Made by a program: the position numbers and the translations under genes. Below are positions 25,402-37,449 of a stretch of 64,000 bases of DNA, piece by piece. Every line of letters begins with the position of its first letter. Position 1 is the stretch's first letter. The notes below the pieces were generated by a model. It was not told where the DNA came from. It saw nothing but the letters and a program-made list of their open reading frames with translations, and searched no databases. Source of the stretch: Dreissena polymorpha. Lineage: Eukaryota; Mollusca; Bivalvia; Myida; Dreissenidae. The stretch covers positions 7,153,350 through 7,217,349 of the forward strand of contig NC_068363.1 of assembly GCF_020536995.1 (NCBI RefSeq). Direction: 5' to 3'.

Positions 25402-26750
25402 AAATACAAATAAACATAATATACGATAGCAAAGCGTAAGTTCTATCGAGGGGATGGTGAAATATATTAAACATTATTATTTATGATCAAATTTCATATA
25501 ACTAGAGCTTCTTTGATATACATGTATTTGCATACATTGGAAATTACTAAACTATAAATATTCTTTCAAAGTATCTTAAAAAGTCATACTTGTGGTAAAC
25601 AGCTGTTTCTCAATTCGACCTGGTATATAGTTAAAATGCTGACAATAAGGGATAGTTTTGGCATACATTTATAGTTTTATATATTTTGATGAAATTATAA
25701 AAGTAAACAGAAGTACAGGTTGAACCCTGCTCTCTGACTATATAAATTCACATGTTTGTATTCCACGTTAATGCGTAATATATCGTTACTTGACATACAA
25801 ATTTTATTTTGAATAATGTGGAATGATGTTTATGAACATTATTGTTGAGAAGATCTACATCCGAACATTTTACATATGCCATCGGACCCACAAGACGTGT
25901 AAGCTGGGATACGCAGAATAGTTTAGGATACAGGATACGGCCCGTTTCAGAGACGGCTTTGGCCTGTAAACCTCTGTGCAAATCTCCCTACATGTCCTTT
26001 CCTCTTCCGCGTTAAGTTTAAAGCGAAACATGAGTAAGCTAGGTAGTGCGAGTATCTGCACAGGCTTCGGGTTGTTATCCCCAAATGGCTTGCTTACTGA
26101 AATATCATTGTTTAAAATTATGATCACATGGCTAATTTGTGTGCTCGAACCTTTGACTTACTTTTCATTCAATTGATGTTGTATATTGTGATTCTTCGGA
26201 ATTCGTTCCTAGATATCATCGCTTTTTTAAGTTAACGGTTCGTTCATAGTGAGTCCTTAGCCAGACCATAGGTTTTCGCTTTATATAAGCTATTAATCGC
26301 ATCAAATTTTCTGAATGTCTGTTTTTTTTCTATTTTGAAGATTAGACAAATCATGTCGCCTATTGAGTGGTAACGAGCTAAACGTTAACAACGCGCTACG
26401 CACGAAGCACGACGCCGGACGCATGACGTATACTAACCCTTATAGCTTACTTGGAGCACTTTGCGCTCAAAAAAGCTAAAATAACATTACCACCCCACAT
26501 TTGTTAAATCGTTTCAAGTGTTCAACGTTGTATAATTTTATAACTAGAAGTGGCGCGGCAGAGGCCGACGCGTATACCCACGCCGCATAGATTTTGTATT
26601 AAAAGGCAATTTTGGGTGGGCAAGGTCTATGTTGGTGGGGCCCCGGGGTGGGTAATGTGGACATGGATGGTTGAGATAGACCGTGTTGTCATAAGAGATG
26701 TTCAGGTTGAATTATGAAGTAAATTGGTGAATAAATAAAGAAGTTGTTAA
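25402..26750. other. Intergenic DNA, no defended feature
   Basis: AT-rich in the main. A complementary-strand open frame at 25870-26127 has a mixed composition but no start, splice or family support. 26370-26480 is locally GC-rich around ACGCGCTACGCACG. Confidence 0.35.
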
Positions 26751-26754
26751 AATA

Positions 26755-27290
26755 AAATTTTGGGTACGAAAAAAAATTTGGGTACGACAATTTTGGTTAC
26801 GAAAAAATATGCAGAATAAAATTTGGATACGAAAAAAAATTTGGTAAGAAAAATAATTGGGTACGAAAAAAAATGGGTACGAACAAAAATTTGTTTACGT
26901 AAAAAGTTTGGGTCGGAAAAGAAATTTGGGTGCGAAAAATCTGGGTACAAAAAAATTTGGGTAAGAAAAAAATTGGGCGAAACAAATTTGGGTACGAAAA
27001 AAAATTGGCAACAAAAACAAATTGGGTAAGAAAAAATTTTGGTACGAAACAAATTTGAGTACGAACAATTTTGGGTACGACACAATTTTTGGGTACGCAT
27101 AAAAATTGGGAACAAAAACAAATTTGGGTACGAAAAAAAAATTTGGGTAAGAAAAAAAAAATGGGTACGAAACAAAATTAAATTGGTTACGAAAAAAAAT
27201 TTGGGTACGAAAAAAATTGGTTACGAAAACAAATTTGGGTACGAACAAAATGTGGGTACGAAACAAATTTGAGTACGAAAAAAATTGATA
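26755..27290. repeat. Minisatellite of about 18-20 bp (TTTGGGTACGAAAAAAA)
   Basis: About 28 imperfect copies of AATTTGGGTACGAAAAA with variable A-runs. The Phe/Tyr- or Lys-rich open frames over it are artefacts of the repeat. Confidence 0.9.
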
Positions 27291-27295
27291 ACAAG

Positions 27296-28656
27296 GTTAG
27301 CGTTGAATAGAGTGAAGTTTATGTTGCGAGGCTTTGAACACTAGGAGCGCGAGCCTTGGCGAGCGCTTTCGGTGTTTGAGCCGAGCAACATAAACTTCTC
27401 TCTATTAGACGTTAATCCCAGTATTCTATTTATCCCATTGATTTTTTTCAACGTGACATTTAACATAAATAGATCTTATAACCTTAACAATAATTTTAAT
27501 TCCTTCTAAATAGCGGTAAAAACCTAAATCTAACGAATGTAACCAAGCGTAGTGATATAGAATGTATTTGTTCTGGTACGCAAAATAGTCTTAAAATATT
27601 TCACACAAAAACTGTAAAACGAGAAAAAATATCACCATATGCCTAAATTCAATTTTACACAGCAATCAAATTGTAACACATTGCGACCGCGTAATATACT
27701 TTAATATAATTCATTTTATTTTCGAAAGAAAATGATCAAAATCCAATATTGCTCCTGACAAAATGATGTCGATGTCAACATACATGTTCATGTAGATTTA
27801 CACACAGAGTCGTTCTAAACATAAATTATTAAAAAAAAACTATACTCGCCTATTTGTTCATAGACGTTGCAGATTTTGGTGGCGTCTAGATATAGCCTTC
27901 ACATCCTGTGACCCAAATACAAGATAATCCGTAATAATTCTATTAAGGTTTGAAACACTTGTTGCAAACTTGGACTGTTTTTGATAAAATAACAAAGACA
28001 AAGTTTATTAATCAAAGAAAGTACCCTTTCGTTTACTTACATCCAAAAGCAAAACAATCCGAATAGACTACTGAACCAAAATAACCCCCATAGTATGTTC
28101 TACAGACACAATTTCACATCCAAATAGGCACGCACACCCGGGCACGCACATCTGAAAATCAATAACACGAATAAGCTTGATCTACATGTAGATCTAAATC
28201 CTTCGTCTCACCGGTTCCATCCGAGGTAAGTAATCCATAAAATATGCACTTTTTCATAATTACATCCAGGACACATTTACACGAAAAAAATGCGCGTCTT
28301 CAATGTTTTATTCCCAGACATCGAATTCAAGTTTCGTGTACACCAACAGATGACATCACATATAATAATTTGAAAATGACGCAATAAGTACGTCATTTTA
28401 TGACGCCGTCAATCAGCTGATTTATTATACGGATGGCTAAAAATTATGTTCCTTGACTAGATCTAAAGGTTGAAGGTCGTACAATTTTAAAGCGAAAGTA
28501 TTCTCGAATCTCGAAATCATTCAGCGTTAGAATAAAAAGTAGTCCGTGCACGCGACAGGTTTATTCAACAAGGTGGAATAAAGGTTAGTTTATTCCATGG
28601 GGTGTTATAACGTCAATGAATGTCGCGGTGAAAATGGGATAAAAATATTTCAAATG
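27296..28656 (-). mobile_element. Non-autonomous relative of the foldback/tyrosine-recombinase element
   Basis: Read on the minus strand, it starts with TTTTTATCCCATTTTCACCGCG (the 5' part near 28636-28655), includes GGACTACTTTTT, and ends with ATGGGATAAATAGAATA and a foldback hairpin (27296-27420) whose loop contains CTCGCCAAGGCTCG. The same order of ends, the GGACTACTTTTT block and the CTCGCCAAGGCTCG loop occur in the element at 59949-61500. No recombinase frame is visible here, so this copy is internally eroded or deleted. Length about 1.36 kb. Confidence 0.55.
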
Positions 28657-28769
28657 ATGAATACCCATAAACGAATTCGTGTTTTCGCAGGGGTATACAT
28701 CCCATTGTTATTTAGTTCAATCCTGCCCAGGTGAACAGTGTGTTATTTTATTATTTTTTTATCTGTTAC

Positions 28770-28804
28770 ACCAGGGACCTATACAAACAATATAGGTCCC
28801 TGGT
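28770..28804. repeat. Perfect small hairpin
   Basis: CCAGGGACCTATA and TATAGGTCCCTGG are perfect inverted copies around a 7-base loop. Function unknown. Confidence 0.7.
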
Positions 28805-29396
28805 TACACAAAATTTTTCAAAAAAGCGTCAATCAGTTTATATGGAAAACATCAGCCGAAACCAAACATTAAAAATTGTGACAGTGAGGCAGTTTAACAA
28901 AATTCATTTCTAATTGAAAGTAAAGAACATCAAACGAACAAGTTACTCACTATACTTAAATCGCGTTTGACCTATCTTCATTGGCGGTCGATTGCAGCTT
29001 TTGCGGCTCAAGCGGAGGTCAGGGTTACACTAAATTCGTTAGGCCGCACAAAAGTGAAGCCATGTTCATCTGTATTACAGCTCCAATTTTTAGAATAAAA
29101 AAATTCTTTTGTCAGTAGTCACCGTATGAAGCGTTTTAAGGAGCGGACCATTTTACATGTTAAGGGCGATCTTATGTGTAAGGTATGGCTATTTTACATT
29201 ACTTAATGATAATGAAACAAGCTCCCTTTGCTCTTGCTCAAAATCCTTTGAAATTAATTATGTTTTTAGTTCATATTGTTATAACTGTTACAATACAATG
29301 ACTTAGTTAGTCTACTAGAAATCCACTTTTAACGAGCATGACCACCATTATACTTTTCTAAATATCACATAATTGCTTGTTTAATAACAGGAAAGT

Positions 29397-30109
29397 ACGG
29401 TGGCATAGAGGTGACAATCTTTTTATTAAAAATTGCACTCCTCTTTTTTATTTCTCGTGGCCACAACTAAGTAACTCGTGGCCAGAATAGTGCAAAACTA
29501 CATAAGAGAAGTGCAGTTAAAAAAAGAGCGGTGCAGTTAATAAAGGATGGGTGCATTAAACAAAAGAGGGGAGAATTTCGAGATCTCGAGATCCCGAGTT
29601 AGTCAGCCAAGCAAATTGTGTGTAACATGTTTAAATATTCTGTACGCATATATATAGCTTAACGAAGCGGGCTTTTAATGTGATGATTACTTCCCTTTGT
29701 ATAAAGATCACCAAGGACGACCATATGGAACAATTTGATTGGCTGACTAACACGTGGCCACGAGTTAGCTAAGTCGGGATCTCGAGATAGCTAAAATTAT
29801 CTCCTCTTTTGTTGATGCTTACTTCCCTTTTTATAAAGATCAACACGAACGACCATATGGAACAATTTAATTGGCTGACTAAATCGTGGCCACGAGTTAG
29901 TTAAGTCGGGATCTCGAGATCTCGAACTTCTCTCCTCTTTTGTTTAATGCACCATTCCTTTATTTACTGCACTGCTCTTTTTTCATTGCGCTTCTCTTTT
30001 ATTTAGTTTTGCACTCCTCTTTTTTTTCTCTCTCGTGGCCACGACATAGCTAACTCGTGGCCACGAGTTACTAAGTCGAGGCAACAAGACAAAAAAAAGA
30101 TGCCACCGT
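29397..30109. mobile_element. Inverted-repeat element with ACGGTGGCAT ends and 8-bp target duplication
   Basis: The ends ACGGTGGCAT and ATGCCACCGT are perfect inverses, and both are flanked by AGGAAAGT (29389-29396 and 30110-30117), an 8-bp target-site duplication as made by hAT or P-type transposases. The inner arms are also inverted copies (TTTGCACTCCTCTTTT versus AAAAGAGGAGTGCAAAA-type blocks) and contain TCGTGGCCACGA palindromes. In the middle, a roughly 130-bp block (GGAACAATTT(A/G)ATTGGCTGACTAA) is repeated directly. No open frame; non-autonomous. Confidence 0.85.
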
Positions 30110-30117
30110 AGGAAAGT

Positions 30118-31370
30118 CTTCAAAACAAGAACTTAGATTTTATAGTATTATTCCAACTTTAAAAACGTTTATTTTCTTCAAGTACACGTGTATAATGTGA
30201 AATGACTACTTATTCTGAACGATAATTCTATGCTTTGTAGGTTGAAGGAAACACAACTGTACGTATATGGGGTGATTCGCAGTGGCAGTTCGAGGACTTG
30301 CGGTTGGGAGGGGGGGGGGGTAGCGTAAACGTTAATCATTTCACAGTTGTAAACTTATTCCAGCGACAAAATTAGTGCCTGTGTCAGAGAGAAGAATATG
30401 ACGCTGTTGGGACAATACACCCTTGAATCGGACGAGCAAAGATGTATTTACAGGCCTTTGCATTTGTAATAATGGATACTTCATCAACACGTGATATTAC
30501 ACACGTGTATCTTCCGTCTTACATATCAATAATTTCTAAATTTTAAGTAGTTCTCCCTTATTTAATGACATGCCCTTGTGGACAAACATCGACGATACAG
30601 CATTTAATCGATACTGTCCTCATTTGCACCAATGAAATTCTAAATAACAATAAATCTCAAAGTTGAGTTAGCCCCTTGTATATTTTCTCTAGTCACAGGC
30701 CGTTAATAGCTATAATACAATATATACTTATGATTTATTTTGACCTAAAACATGCATCCACTACACTTGCAAAGAGCATCTGCCAAATGAGGCTTTTTCA
30801 GGTTGTCTGATTGACGATCTGAGACTATTCCGTGTCTGATATTTACGCTGCTTCAACCATAAGGAACCCATCGAAAGTTTTTTTGTAATCGTTCATGAAC
30901 ACGGTGAGTTTATAGTTTAATACTTTAAAATTTAACGCCAACTGTTCAAATCGTCACGGTTCGGGTTGTTCGCCAAATCATCAAAATTCATTAGGAACGT
31001 TTTTGTCACCTATCGATATTGACGCATTATCTTCAGAAAGCCTTCTGCCAAATTTCTTGATACTTATTCCCCCGAGCAGATCCTGCAGTATAGCACGATG
31101 ATGTCGATTATTTGTACACAACGTCGCTAGTGACTAAGGGCATCTTCGGAGAGTCTTCTGAAAGGCTTCGTTACGTTCATTTGCTCTGAGGGTACCAGAA
31201 CACTTCAACTCGTCATCTTCGTGGAGCTTTCTGCTGTCATTCCGCATCTCAGGGTTTGACACAACATTAAGTAGCCCTGAAGAAGGCTGTCCGAAGTTGC
31301 CGAGACAATAGTGACGGGTTTCAGAACATTCCGAACTGTTTCATTTAGAGTTTTCAAACCAGTTGTTATA
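30118..31370. other. Intergenic DNA with weak exon-like traces
   Basis: After an acceptor-like GCTTTGTAG at 30240, a phase-0 reading VEGNTTVRIWGDSQWQFEDL continues into a G-run near 30310. A second open stretch at about 30366-30460 reads NMTLLGQYTLESDEQRCIY. Neither has a convincing donor. Otherwise no feature. Confidence 0.25.
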
Positions 31371-31384
31371 CTTACTTTTATTTG

Positions 31385-31790
31385 ATATTTATTTCAAATG
31401 TCAAAAACAACTTTCATACTTTTTGTAGCGATCATACTTAAATATATCTGTCAATAATTCAATTCGGGTTTCGAAATACAAGTCGGACTAAATTGAGAGG
31501 AAAAGATTTACATTCTTAAATGCCTTGTTTGCTAGAATTCTTTCGAAGGAACAAATATCTTTCGGCGCCGTGGGTCGCTATGTTTTCAGGCAATTTAAAA
31601 ATCGGAAAATCGAGCGTTGTATCCAGAGACGGTGAAAGAAGCAATGCACAACAATTATTTTCAGACTCAGTTGTTTTTCATGATAACAAAAGCGATCATC
31701 GAATGACACGCGTGCAAATAAATCAAGAACACAAGCAGAAGAATGTTGCAAGAGGTTATTTAAATATGGATGATATAAATAAATAATATA
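31385..31790. repeat. Diverged duplicate, copy 1
   Basis: This stretch matches 35226-35635 over its whole length through blocks such as TTTGATATTTA, GGGTTTCGAAA, GCCTTGTTTGC, AGAGAC(G/A)GTGA and AAATGACACGC. It contains an 88-codon open frame (31520-31786), but the start codon and frame are not kept in the other copy, so this is probably a noncoding repeat. Confidence 0.65.
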
Positions 31791-31811
31791 TATATATATA
31801 TATATATATAA
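31789..31811. repeat. (AT)n microsatellite
   Basis: About eleven AT dinucleotides directly after the diverged duplicate. Confidence 0.85.
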
Positions 31812-32250
31812 TTTGTTACGAATTTTTGAAGAAATTATCAATAATAAAGATGTAGGCTGCACACAAAAACAAGTTATATTCATCTAATTTGTAAAAAGTC
31901 ACTTTTAAGTTTTTATTTTTTTTTTCAAATAAAAATCGCTCATTTAAATAATTTAAATTAAAAAAAATGTATTTGTTATTTTTCTGCTCGCTCTTTCCAT
32001 TAATTTGTAGATTAAATCCGATGACCAAGACTTCACTTTGGTGTGGCCTTAGATATTATTTTACGATCTATGTGAATACTTAAGCACCAATGTATAACTT
32101 TTGATACGATTAAGTTCACACATACAATAGGTATTAAAGTGATTTACTTCCAAATAATCCGCGCCCAATTGGACAATAAAGAGCAAATATGGTGACTTCA
32201 TTAGGCTGTCATATTCACAAAGTAGAATCTGTATTATGAATACCGGTATA

Positions 32251-32502
32251 TTTCGTCTCGCTCTGGGAAAACCAGTTTTATTTCATGTGCGTAAAGTGTC
32301 GTCCCAAATTATCCCGAGAAGTCCGCACTTGGACTACACTTTCTCGACTGGATTTTCGTTTAGAAGAGACTCCCTTAAAATATTAAATTCCATTAAAGCG
32401 GAAAGTGTCGTCCCTGATTAGCCATGCGTACTGCACAGGCTTATCTGGGACGACGTTTTACGCACATGAATTACATCACGTTTTTTCCAGAGCGGGGCCC
32501 GT
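32251..32502. mobile_element. GTCGTCCC MITE, moderately diverged copy
   Basis: GCTCTGGGAAAACCAG at the left, GTGCGTAAAGTGTCGTCCCA and GGAAAGTGTCGTCCCTGATT inside, TTTTTTCCAGAGCGGGGCCC at the right. It covers parts of two short open frames (32236-32421 and 32424-32699), which are not genes. Confidence 0.8.
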
Positions 32503-32734
32503 TTTTTGTGATTTTCGTAATTGGCGTCAGCATGGGTGGGATGTTTTCCTCGTCAGGCGAAAAACGCATCATTGATTCGTGTATGATCGTATGTGAGTCA
32601 CTTAATTACAGAATGTTAAAATGTATTCATTTCGCTGAGACACGTAGACTTATTAAATGTAAGGTCATCATAAAACAACATCAACAACGCACCTCATAAA
32701 ACTATAATGTTCAGGCTGAATAGTGATATATAAT

Positions 32735-32880
32735 CGTTCAGGCTGGTAAGGTTTCGTGGTCTGATTAACGCACAGGGAAGCTCCTGACCAGACTGAGCGG
32801 CTTCGCAGGCTGAGCTGGAGCTACACTCGTCACATATGGCATAAGACCCATTTTCGCACAACGCGGCTCATTTCTATAAC
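32735..32880. repeat. Interspersed repeat, second copy of the family at 2965
   Basis: It contains CGCAGGCTGAGCTGGAGC, CACATATGGCATAAGACCCA and ACGCGGCTCATTT. Confidence 0.55.
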
Positions 32881-33764
32881 TTCATAAACTGCAGGTAAAG
32901 ACAAAATTAAATTGTGTAAAAAAAAGAAACATATTACGAACACTGAATTAAACCATTAACATTTATTTTAATGCACTAGACCTTACATATTTGCAGTCTC
33001 TTTCAGAAACATGTGCATACTGATATATACCGACGCTAACTTGGCAGCCTATGAAAAATCTGTAAATATTGTCACTAATTATGAACACTAATTTCAATCA
33101 TTGAAGATTCAACAAGTTATAACCCATTGAATTACCCCTTTAATTTAAAGCTATTCAGGAATTAAACACGGGTCTTCGATATCGGCAATATTTATTTACG
33201 TTAAGGCTAAAACCAACTTACCGTTCTGTGTAAACGGTTTTTGATTGTCAAAGAAAGTTAAAACCAATCGAGAGTGATTGATCTGAACTCAGAAGAAACA
33301 TTGGATATCTTAACAACAAGGGAAGTAGATACTACTGCAAACAACATCTCCAACAATATTTCAACTTACATTTGGATGTACATGAATTGGAATAGTTTTC
33401 ACGTAAGTTGCTGCTGATACTGTTTGATTTCATGTGTCGAATGTTTATTAAAGGTCTGACTGTTTGCACCAAGTTTAAATCTTCATGCAGACACTTGATA
33501 TCTTCTCGCTTTGGTAAAACAATAGCGGGCCACGTTTGGTGTAATATTTTGTTCACATTCATAAACTGTGACAGTGTGTCCGGTGTACAAACACTTAAAG
33601 AAACTGGTATACATTTCTAGACATAATAGCTAAAAAAACATCAACGATACACTTGTTCCAATGACAATTTTTAAGTAAATATAATTTCTGCAACTTTGTT
33701 TCAAATCGTTCGAATAAACAAGGTTGTTGTTTTATTTCTAAGACAGATCAACCATGCTTATTAT
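32881..33764. other. Intergenic DNA, no feature seen
   Basis: AT-rich, without coding exons or repeats that I recognise. Confidence 0.4.
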
Positions 33765-33765
33765 T

Positions 33766-34026
33766 TAAGCCGCGTTATGTGAAAACTGAACTTAATGCAT
33801 GTGCGTAAAATGTCAACCCAGATTAGCCTTTGCAGTCTCAACTGGCTTATCAGGGACGAAACATTCCGCTCTGATGGAATTTTTCGTTTAAAGAAAGTTT
33901 CTTCTAAAAGAAAATCCATTCTGGGCGGAGAGTGTCGTCCCAGATGAGGACTGCACATGCTCATTTGAGACGACATTTTAACCACAAGCATAGCGCTCAG
34001 TTTTACCAGAACGAGACCCATATAAG
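33766..34026. mobile_element. GTCGTCCC MITE, diverged copy
   Basis: Starts GCCGCGTTATGTGAAAACTG and TTAATGCATGTGCGTAAAAT; ends CAGTTTTACCAGAACGAGAC. Internal blocks TTAGCCTTTGCAGTC and AGAGTGTCGTCCCAGATGAG survive. Confidence 0.75.
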
Positions 34027-34462
34027 AACGTTTTGCATATCCATGTCCCAAAAAGGTTGAGGGGAATATCTATAGCAAATAAACATTTTTACTTGTGCTC
34101 TAATGTTTGAAGAAACACGTATAGCGATAGACGATGTTCAATGACTCACAACATCGCATCAACTATTGGTTATAAAGAAGAGCAAACGAAGCAAAAAATC
34201 AGGTTAGAATCAACAATAAGACCAATAGAAACGTTATGAATTCGCACACTGAATATGAAGAGTTTTTGTGATCTATCAGCTGGTATTGTAATTTGATAAC
34301 ATTTTATCATAATACTTTATATGCCTTATCACTTCGTACCGATGGTATAAAAGATTATGCTGTTAGGATACAGTTTTGTTTGACAAATATTTTAACTATT
34401 TGCTCGTTGTCCTTGATAAACAATTATGAATTGTTTCTTTTCATGGCAAGGGAGTATATTTC

Positions 34463-34662
34463 ACCCATTTATGCCTAGTGGACTTTCCCATCCTTTTAAA
34501 TTGGATCAATTTATTTCCAAACTTAGGAATGTCTAGTATATTTATTTCTATATTTAGAATATTTCTTACAGAAATTCCTTTAAGCAAGCATCATGCGGCG
34601 TCTCATCTGGTCTACGCTGTTTGCCAAGGCCTTTTTTCTAGAAGCTTGGCATAAATGGGTTA
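34463..34662 (+). mobile_element. Second MITE family (ACCCATTTATGCCTAG), copy 1
   Basis: Ends ACCCATTTATGCC and GGCATAAATGGGTT are inverse copies. The body carries ATTGGATCAATTTATTTCC, GTCTAGTATATTTATTTC and a GCGGCGTCTCATC hairpin part. Two more copies lie at 38621-38848 (opposite orientation) and 55337-55519. Confidence 0.8.
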
Positions 34663-35004
34663 AAGGCACGGAACATAAAATAAAACGTAGCGATTAATGA
34701 AAGGTCTTTTTCTAAATATTTAGACATAAACGCTAAAAAGTAATGCTCTTTTTCCAGTTAAAACACCATTCATGTAGTTTGATCCATGCGCATGTTAAAA
34801 CGCTCCTCTCTTTTACTCAAACATCGATTCATCTTTATGAATAGCTTCATACCTTCACCGTCAAATTGAAAGTTGCAGGTGGACGTTGAGCTATAAGATT
34901 TGCATTAATCGATGATGTCAATATTTTGATGATTGCACACTGAAGCTTTCTTTACAGACTCGGCTTAAAGGGGTATACCGCTTTTTAAAGAACAATAGAG
35001 CCCC

Positions 35005-35112
35005 TCTCTTGGAAAGCCGGGCTTAATGCCTGTGCGTAATGATAAGCCTGCGCAGTCCGTCAATGGTAACATGATTTTGTCCCTAGTGTCGAAAGTGTTT
35101 TTTCACGAACGT
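35005..35112. mobile_element. GTCGTCCC MITE, short fragment
   Basis: GGAAAGCCGGGCTTAATGCC, GTGCGTAATGATAAGCCTG and CGCAGTCCGTCAATGG survive; the right half is missing or unrecognisable. Confidence 0.5.
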
Positions 35113-35225
35113 CAAGAGAAGACATATTATCAAAGAATGACAATGTATGAAATGCTTTAAATAAGAGGCAGTCCAAAAGTCCTTTCAAATATCAATAAAA
35201 AAAGTCATTTATATCGATATCTGTT

Positions 35226-35635
35226 TTTTTATATTTGATATTTACTTCGAGTGTCCAAAACAGCTATTATCTTTTCTTTGTAACGACCGTACTGATATAT
35301 CAGTGTCAATAATGGAATCCGGGTTTCGAAAGTCTATTCGAGCTAAAATCAACAGAAAAGATTCACATTCTTGAGCGCCTTGTTTGCCATTCTACTTTAG
35401 AAGGACCATATATCTTTCTGCGTCTTGAAGTACCATGTTTTCATGCAATTTGATAATCGATCGTTTTATCAAGAGACAGTGATAGCGGCAATTATATTTT
35501 TTTGGACTCAGTCTTTATTTATGATAACAGACACGCTTAACAAAATGACACGCATTCAAATAAAATAAAAACAACACCGACTGCTTTATGGCGGCTTATT
35601 GAATATGAGATATATTTAAAAAATATGGTTTATTA
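35226..35635. repeat. Diverged duplicate, copy 2
   Basis: Partner of 31385-31790, about 3.84 kb downstream in the same orientation. The frame open in copy 1 is interrupted here. Confidence 0.65.
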
Positions 35636-36489
35636 TAAATAAAATAAATGTATAAATAATTTCGGAATTAGGTATATTTAAAATGTATAAACTGTATTTC
35701 TATTTTATCACCGCGTGCAAGAAAAGACTTAAGTCATGAAAAATGAACGATGTTCAACCATCTTTAATAATACATATCTTAGGTCAATGGAAAGCAGTTT
35801 TAATGTATTGCTATACATGTATCATTATAAAACTGAGGTTATCGCGCTTATCGTACTGGCAGTTATAGTTTTTTTGTATGTATACTGTAGCCGATAAAAT
35901 TGAATTGCAAATTAACCACTTCAAATGTGTTTATTATTATTTGATGAAGTAAAACTTTAAACGCAAGTCCTCAAAATATCAAAACAAAGTGTTTACACCC
36001 ATTTTACCAAATAAACAATATTAAGAAGCAAACTATCCCTTATACTAGATACACAATCCTCTGCCGTTACATGGGATTAATGTGAGGTTATATCCTTGCG
36101 TGAAATACATGTCTGCGATTTATTAAATTTTTAAATATGATATTTACCCGATTAGCTCGATAACGCTTATTATAGCGCGATAAAAGGTCGAAAATAACTG
36201 GCAGGTATGGCGTGAAAGATTTGCAGATATTTCAATGTACAACCTGTAACATGATATGCACACGAAAAATTAAATCACTGAAATGTTACAAAAGTGTTTA
36301 TAAATCAAAGATCAAATTCAGATCCGTTCATTGCATTGTACACTAGTCGTGCAATAATATTTATATCGCAATATGTCAACGGCCGTAAGATATGGGTAAA
36401 AAAGAGCAATACGACGAAATGACAGCTGACAGCGCTTTAACCTACAGCAAGAAATAAATATCTAAATCACAATAAGAATTTAAATCTAT

Positions 36490-36573
36490 GCACAATTTAT
36501 ACCAGTACCCCATGTAATCTAACACTTAGCCGCACAATTTATACCAGTACCCCATGTAATCTAACACTTAGCC
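36490..36573. repeat. Perfect 42-bp tandem duplication
   Basis: A 42-base unit starting GCACAATTTATACCAGTACC occurs twice head to tail with no difference, so the duplication is very recent. Confidence 0.9.
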
Positions 36574-36799
36574 ACGCGTCAAGATGGTTCACAGCAAGTA
36601 TTGAGCAGTGTACTATTAGCCACTCTTGCGGCCTGCCGGTGCTCCTCGTAACCGGGCTTGTTAAGAGGAGCTTGTTTACAAACAGATAAGCGTGTGTACT
36701 TTTTGCTTAACAAATATAGGCCTTGGTTCGCCACTGCGAATGTGCTCATCTTGTGATCCGCGACAACGGCACAAACACTAACATTACAGTAAAAATAGA

Positions 36800-36990
36800 G
36801 ATGAGCCTCGCTCTGGGAAAAAGGGGCTTAATGCATGTACGTAAAATGTCGTCCCAGATTAGCCTGTGCCGTTTGAAAAGCTAGTCAGGGACGATATTTT
36901 CCGCCTTAACGATATTTTCACTAAGATGAGGCTTTCAACGAAAAACACCATAAAACCGGAAAGTTTATTCCCGGATTAGCCTGTGTAAAA
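36800..36990. mobile_element. GTCGTCCC MITE, 3'-truncated copy
   Basis: The left end GAGCCTCGCTCTGGGAAA and ATGTCGTCCCAGATTAGCC are clear. The right terminal block is lost after CCCGGATTAGCCTGTGT. Confidence 0.75.
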
Positions 36991-37109
36991 TTACAAATAG
37001 AAAGTTCTAGGAAGAATGCCCTTGATATTGACTCTAGTACATTTTTTATTATAAATACTGGTTGCAACAACTGTTAGCATTGCGATATTTATAATCGTAA
37101 ACAGAAGGT

Positions 37110-37449
37110 TTTATGCCCCCCCGAAAGAGGGCATATAGTGATCGCACAGTCCGTCTGTCCGTCCGTCTGTCAGTCTGTCCGCCTGTCCGTCACACTTTGC
37201 GTTTAGGTTTCGAAAACTGCTCATAACTTCAATGTCGCTTCAGATGTAACATTCATATTTGGTATGCATTTGTATATGGACAAAGCCTTTCCATACGCAC
37301 ACACATTTTGACCCCTTTGACCTTGACCTTGAACTTAGGGTCCGCATTTAGGTTTCGAAAAAAGCGTTTAGGTTTCGAAACATGCTCATAACTTCTATCA
37401 AAGCGTTTATCGGGGGCATATGTCATGCTACGGAGACAGCTCTTGTTTA
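37110..37449. mobile_element. Interspersed element with TTATGCCCCC / GGGGGCATA ends
   Basis: The left end TTATGCCCCCCCGAAAGAGG is followed by a GTCCGTCTGTCCGTCC run, a TTTCGAAA(A/C)CTGCTCATAAC-type block and TTTGACCTTGACCTTGA. The right end is GGGGGCATATGTCATGCTA then GAGACAGCTCTTGTT. I recall this as a widespread bivalve repeat. Confidence 0.7.

Noticed and set aside
25870-26127. Minus-strand open frame with mixed composition
   Set aside because: No start context, splice signal or family resemblance that I could name.
26747-27272. Phe/Tyr-rich minus-strand and Lys-rich plus-strand open frames
   Set aside because: These are read from the TTTGGGTACGAAAAA minisatellite; the composition follows the repeat.
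31520-31786. 88-codon open frame as a possible gene
   Set aside because: The duplicated copy at 35226-35635 lacks the start codon and the frame, so there is no sign of coding constraint.
32236-32699. Two plus-strand open frames near the MITE at 32251
   Set aside because: Both are largely the inverted-repeat element itself; similar frames occur over its other copies (7952-8239, 33761-34051, 43773-44174).
36490-36573. Two-copy direct repeat considered as a CRISPR-like or regulatory array
   Set aside because: Only two adjacent identical units with no spacer; the context is eukaryotic and a simple tandem duplication explains it.
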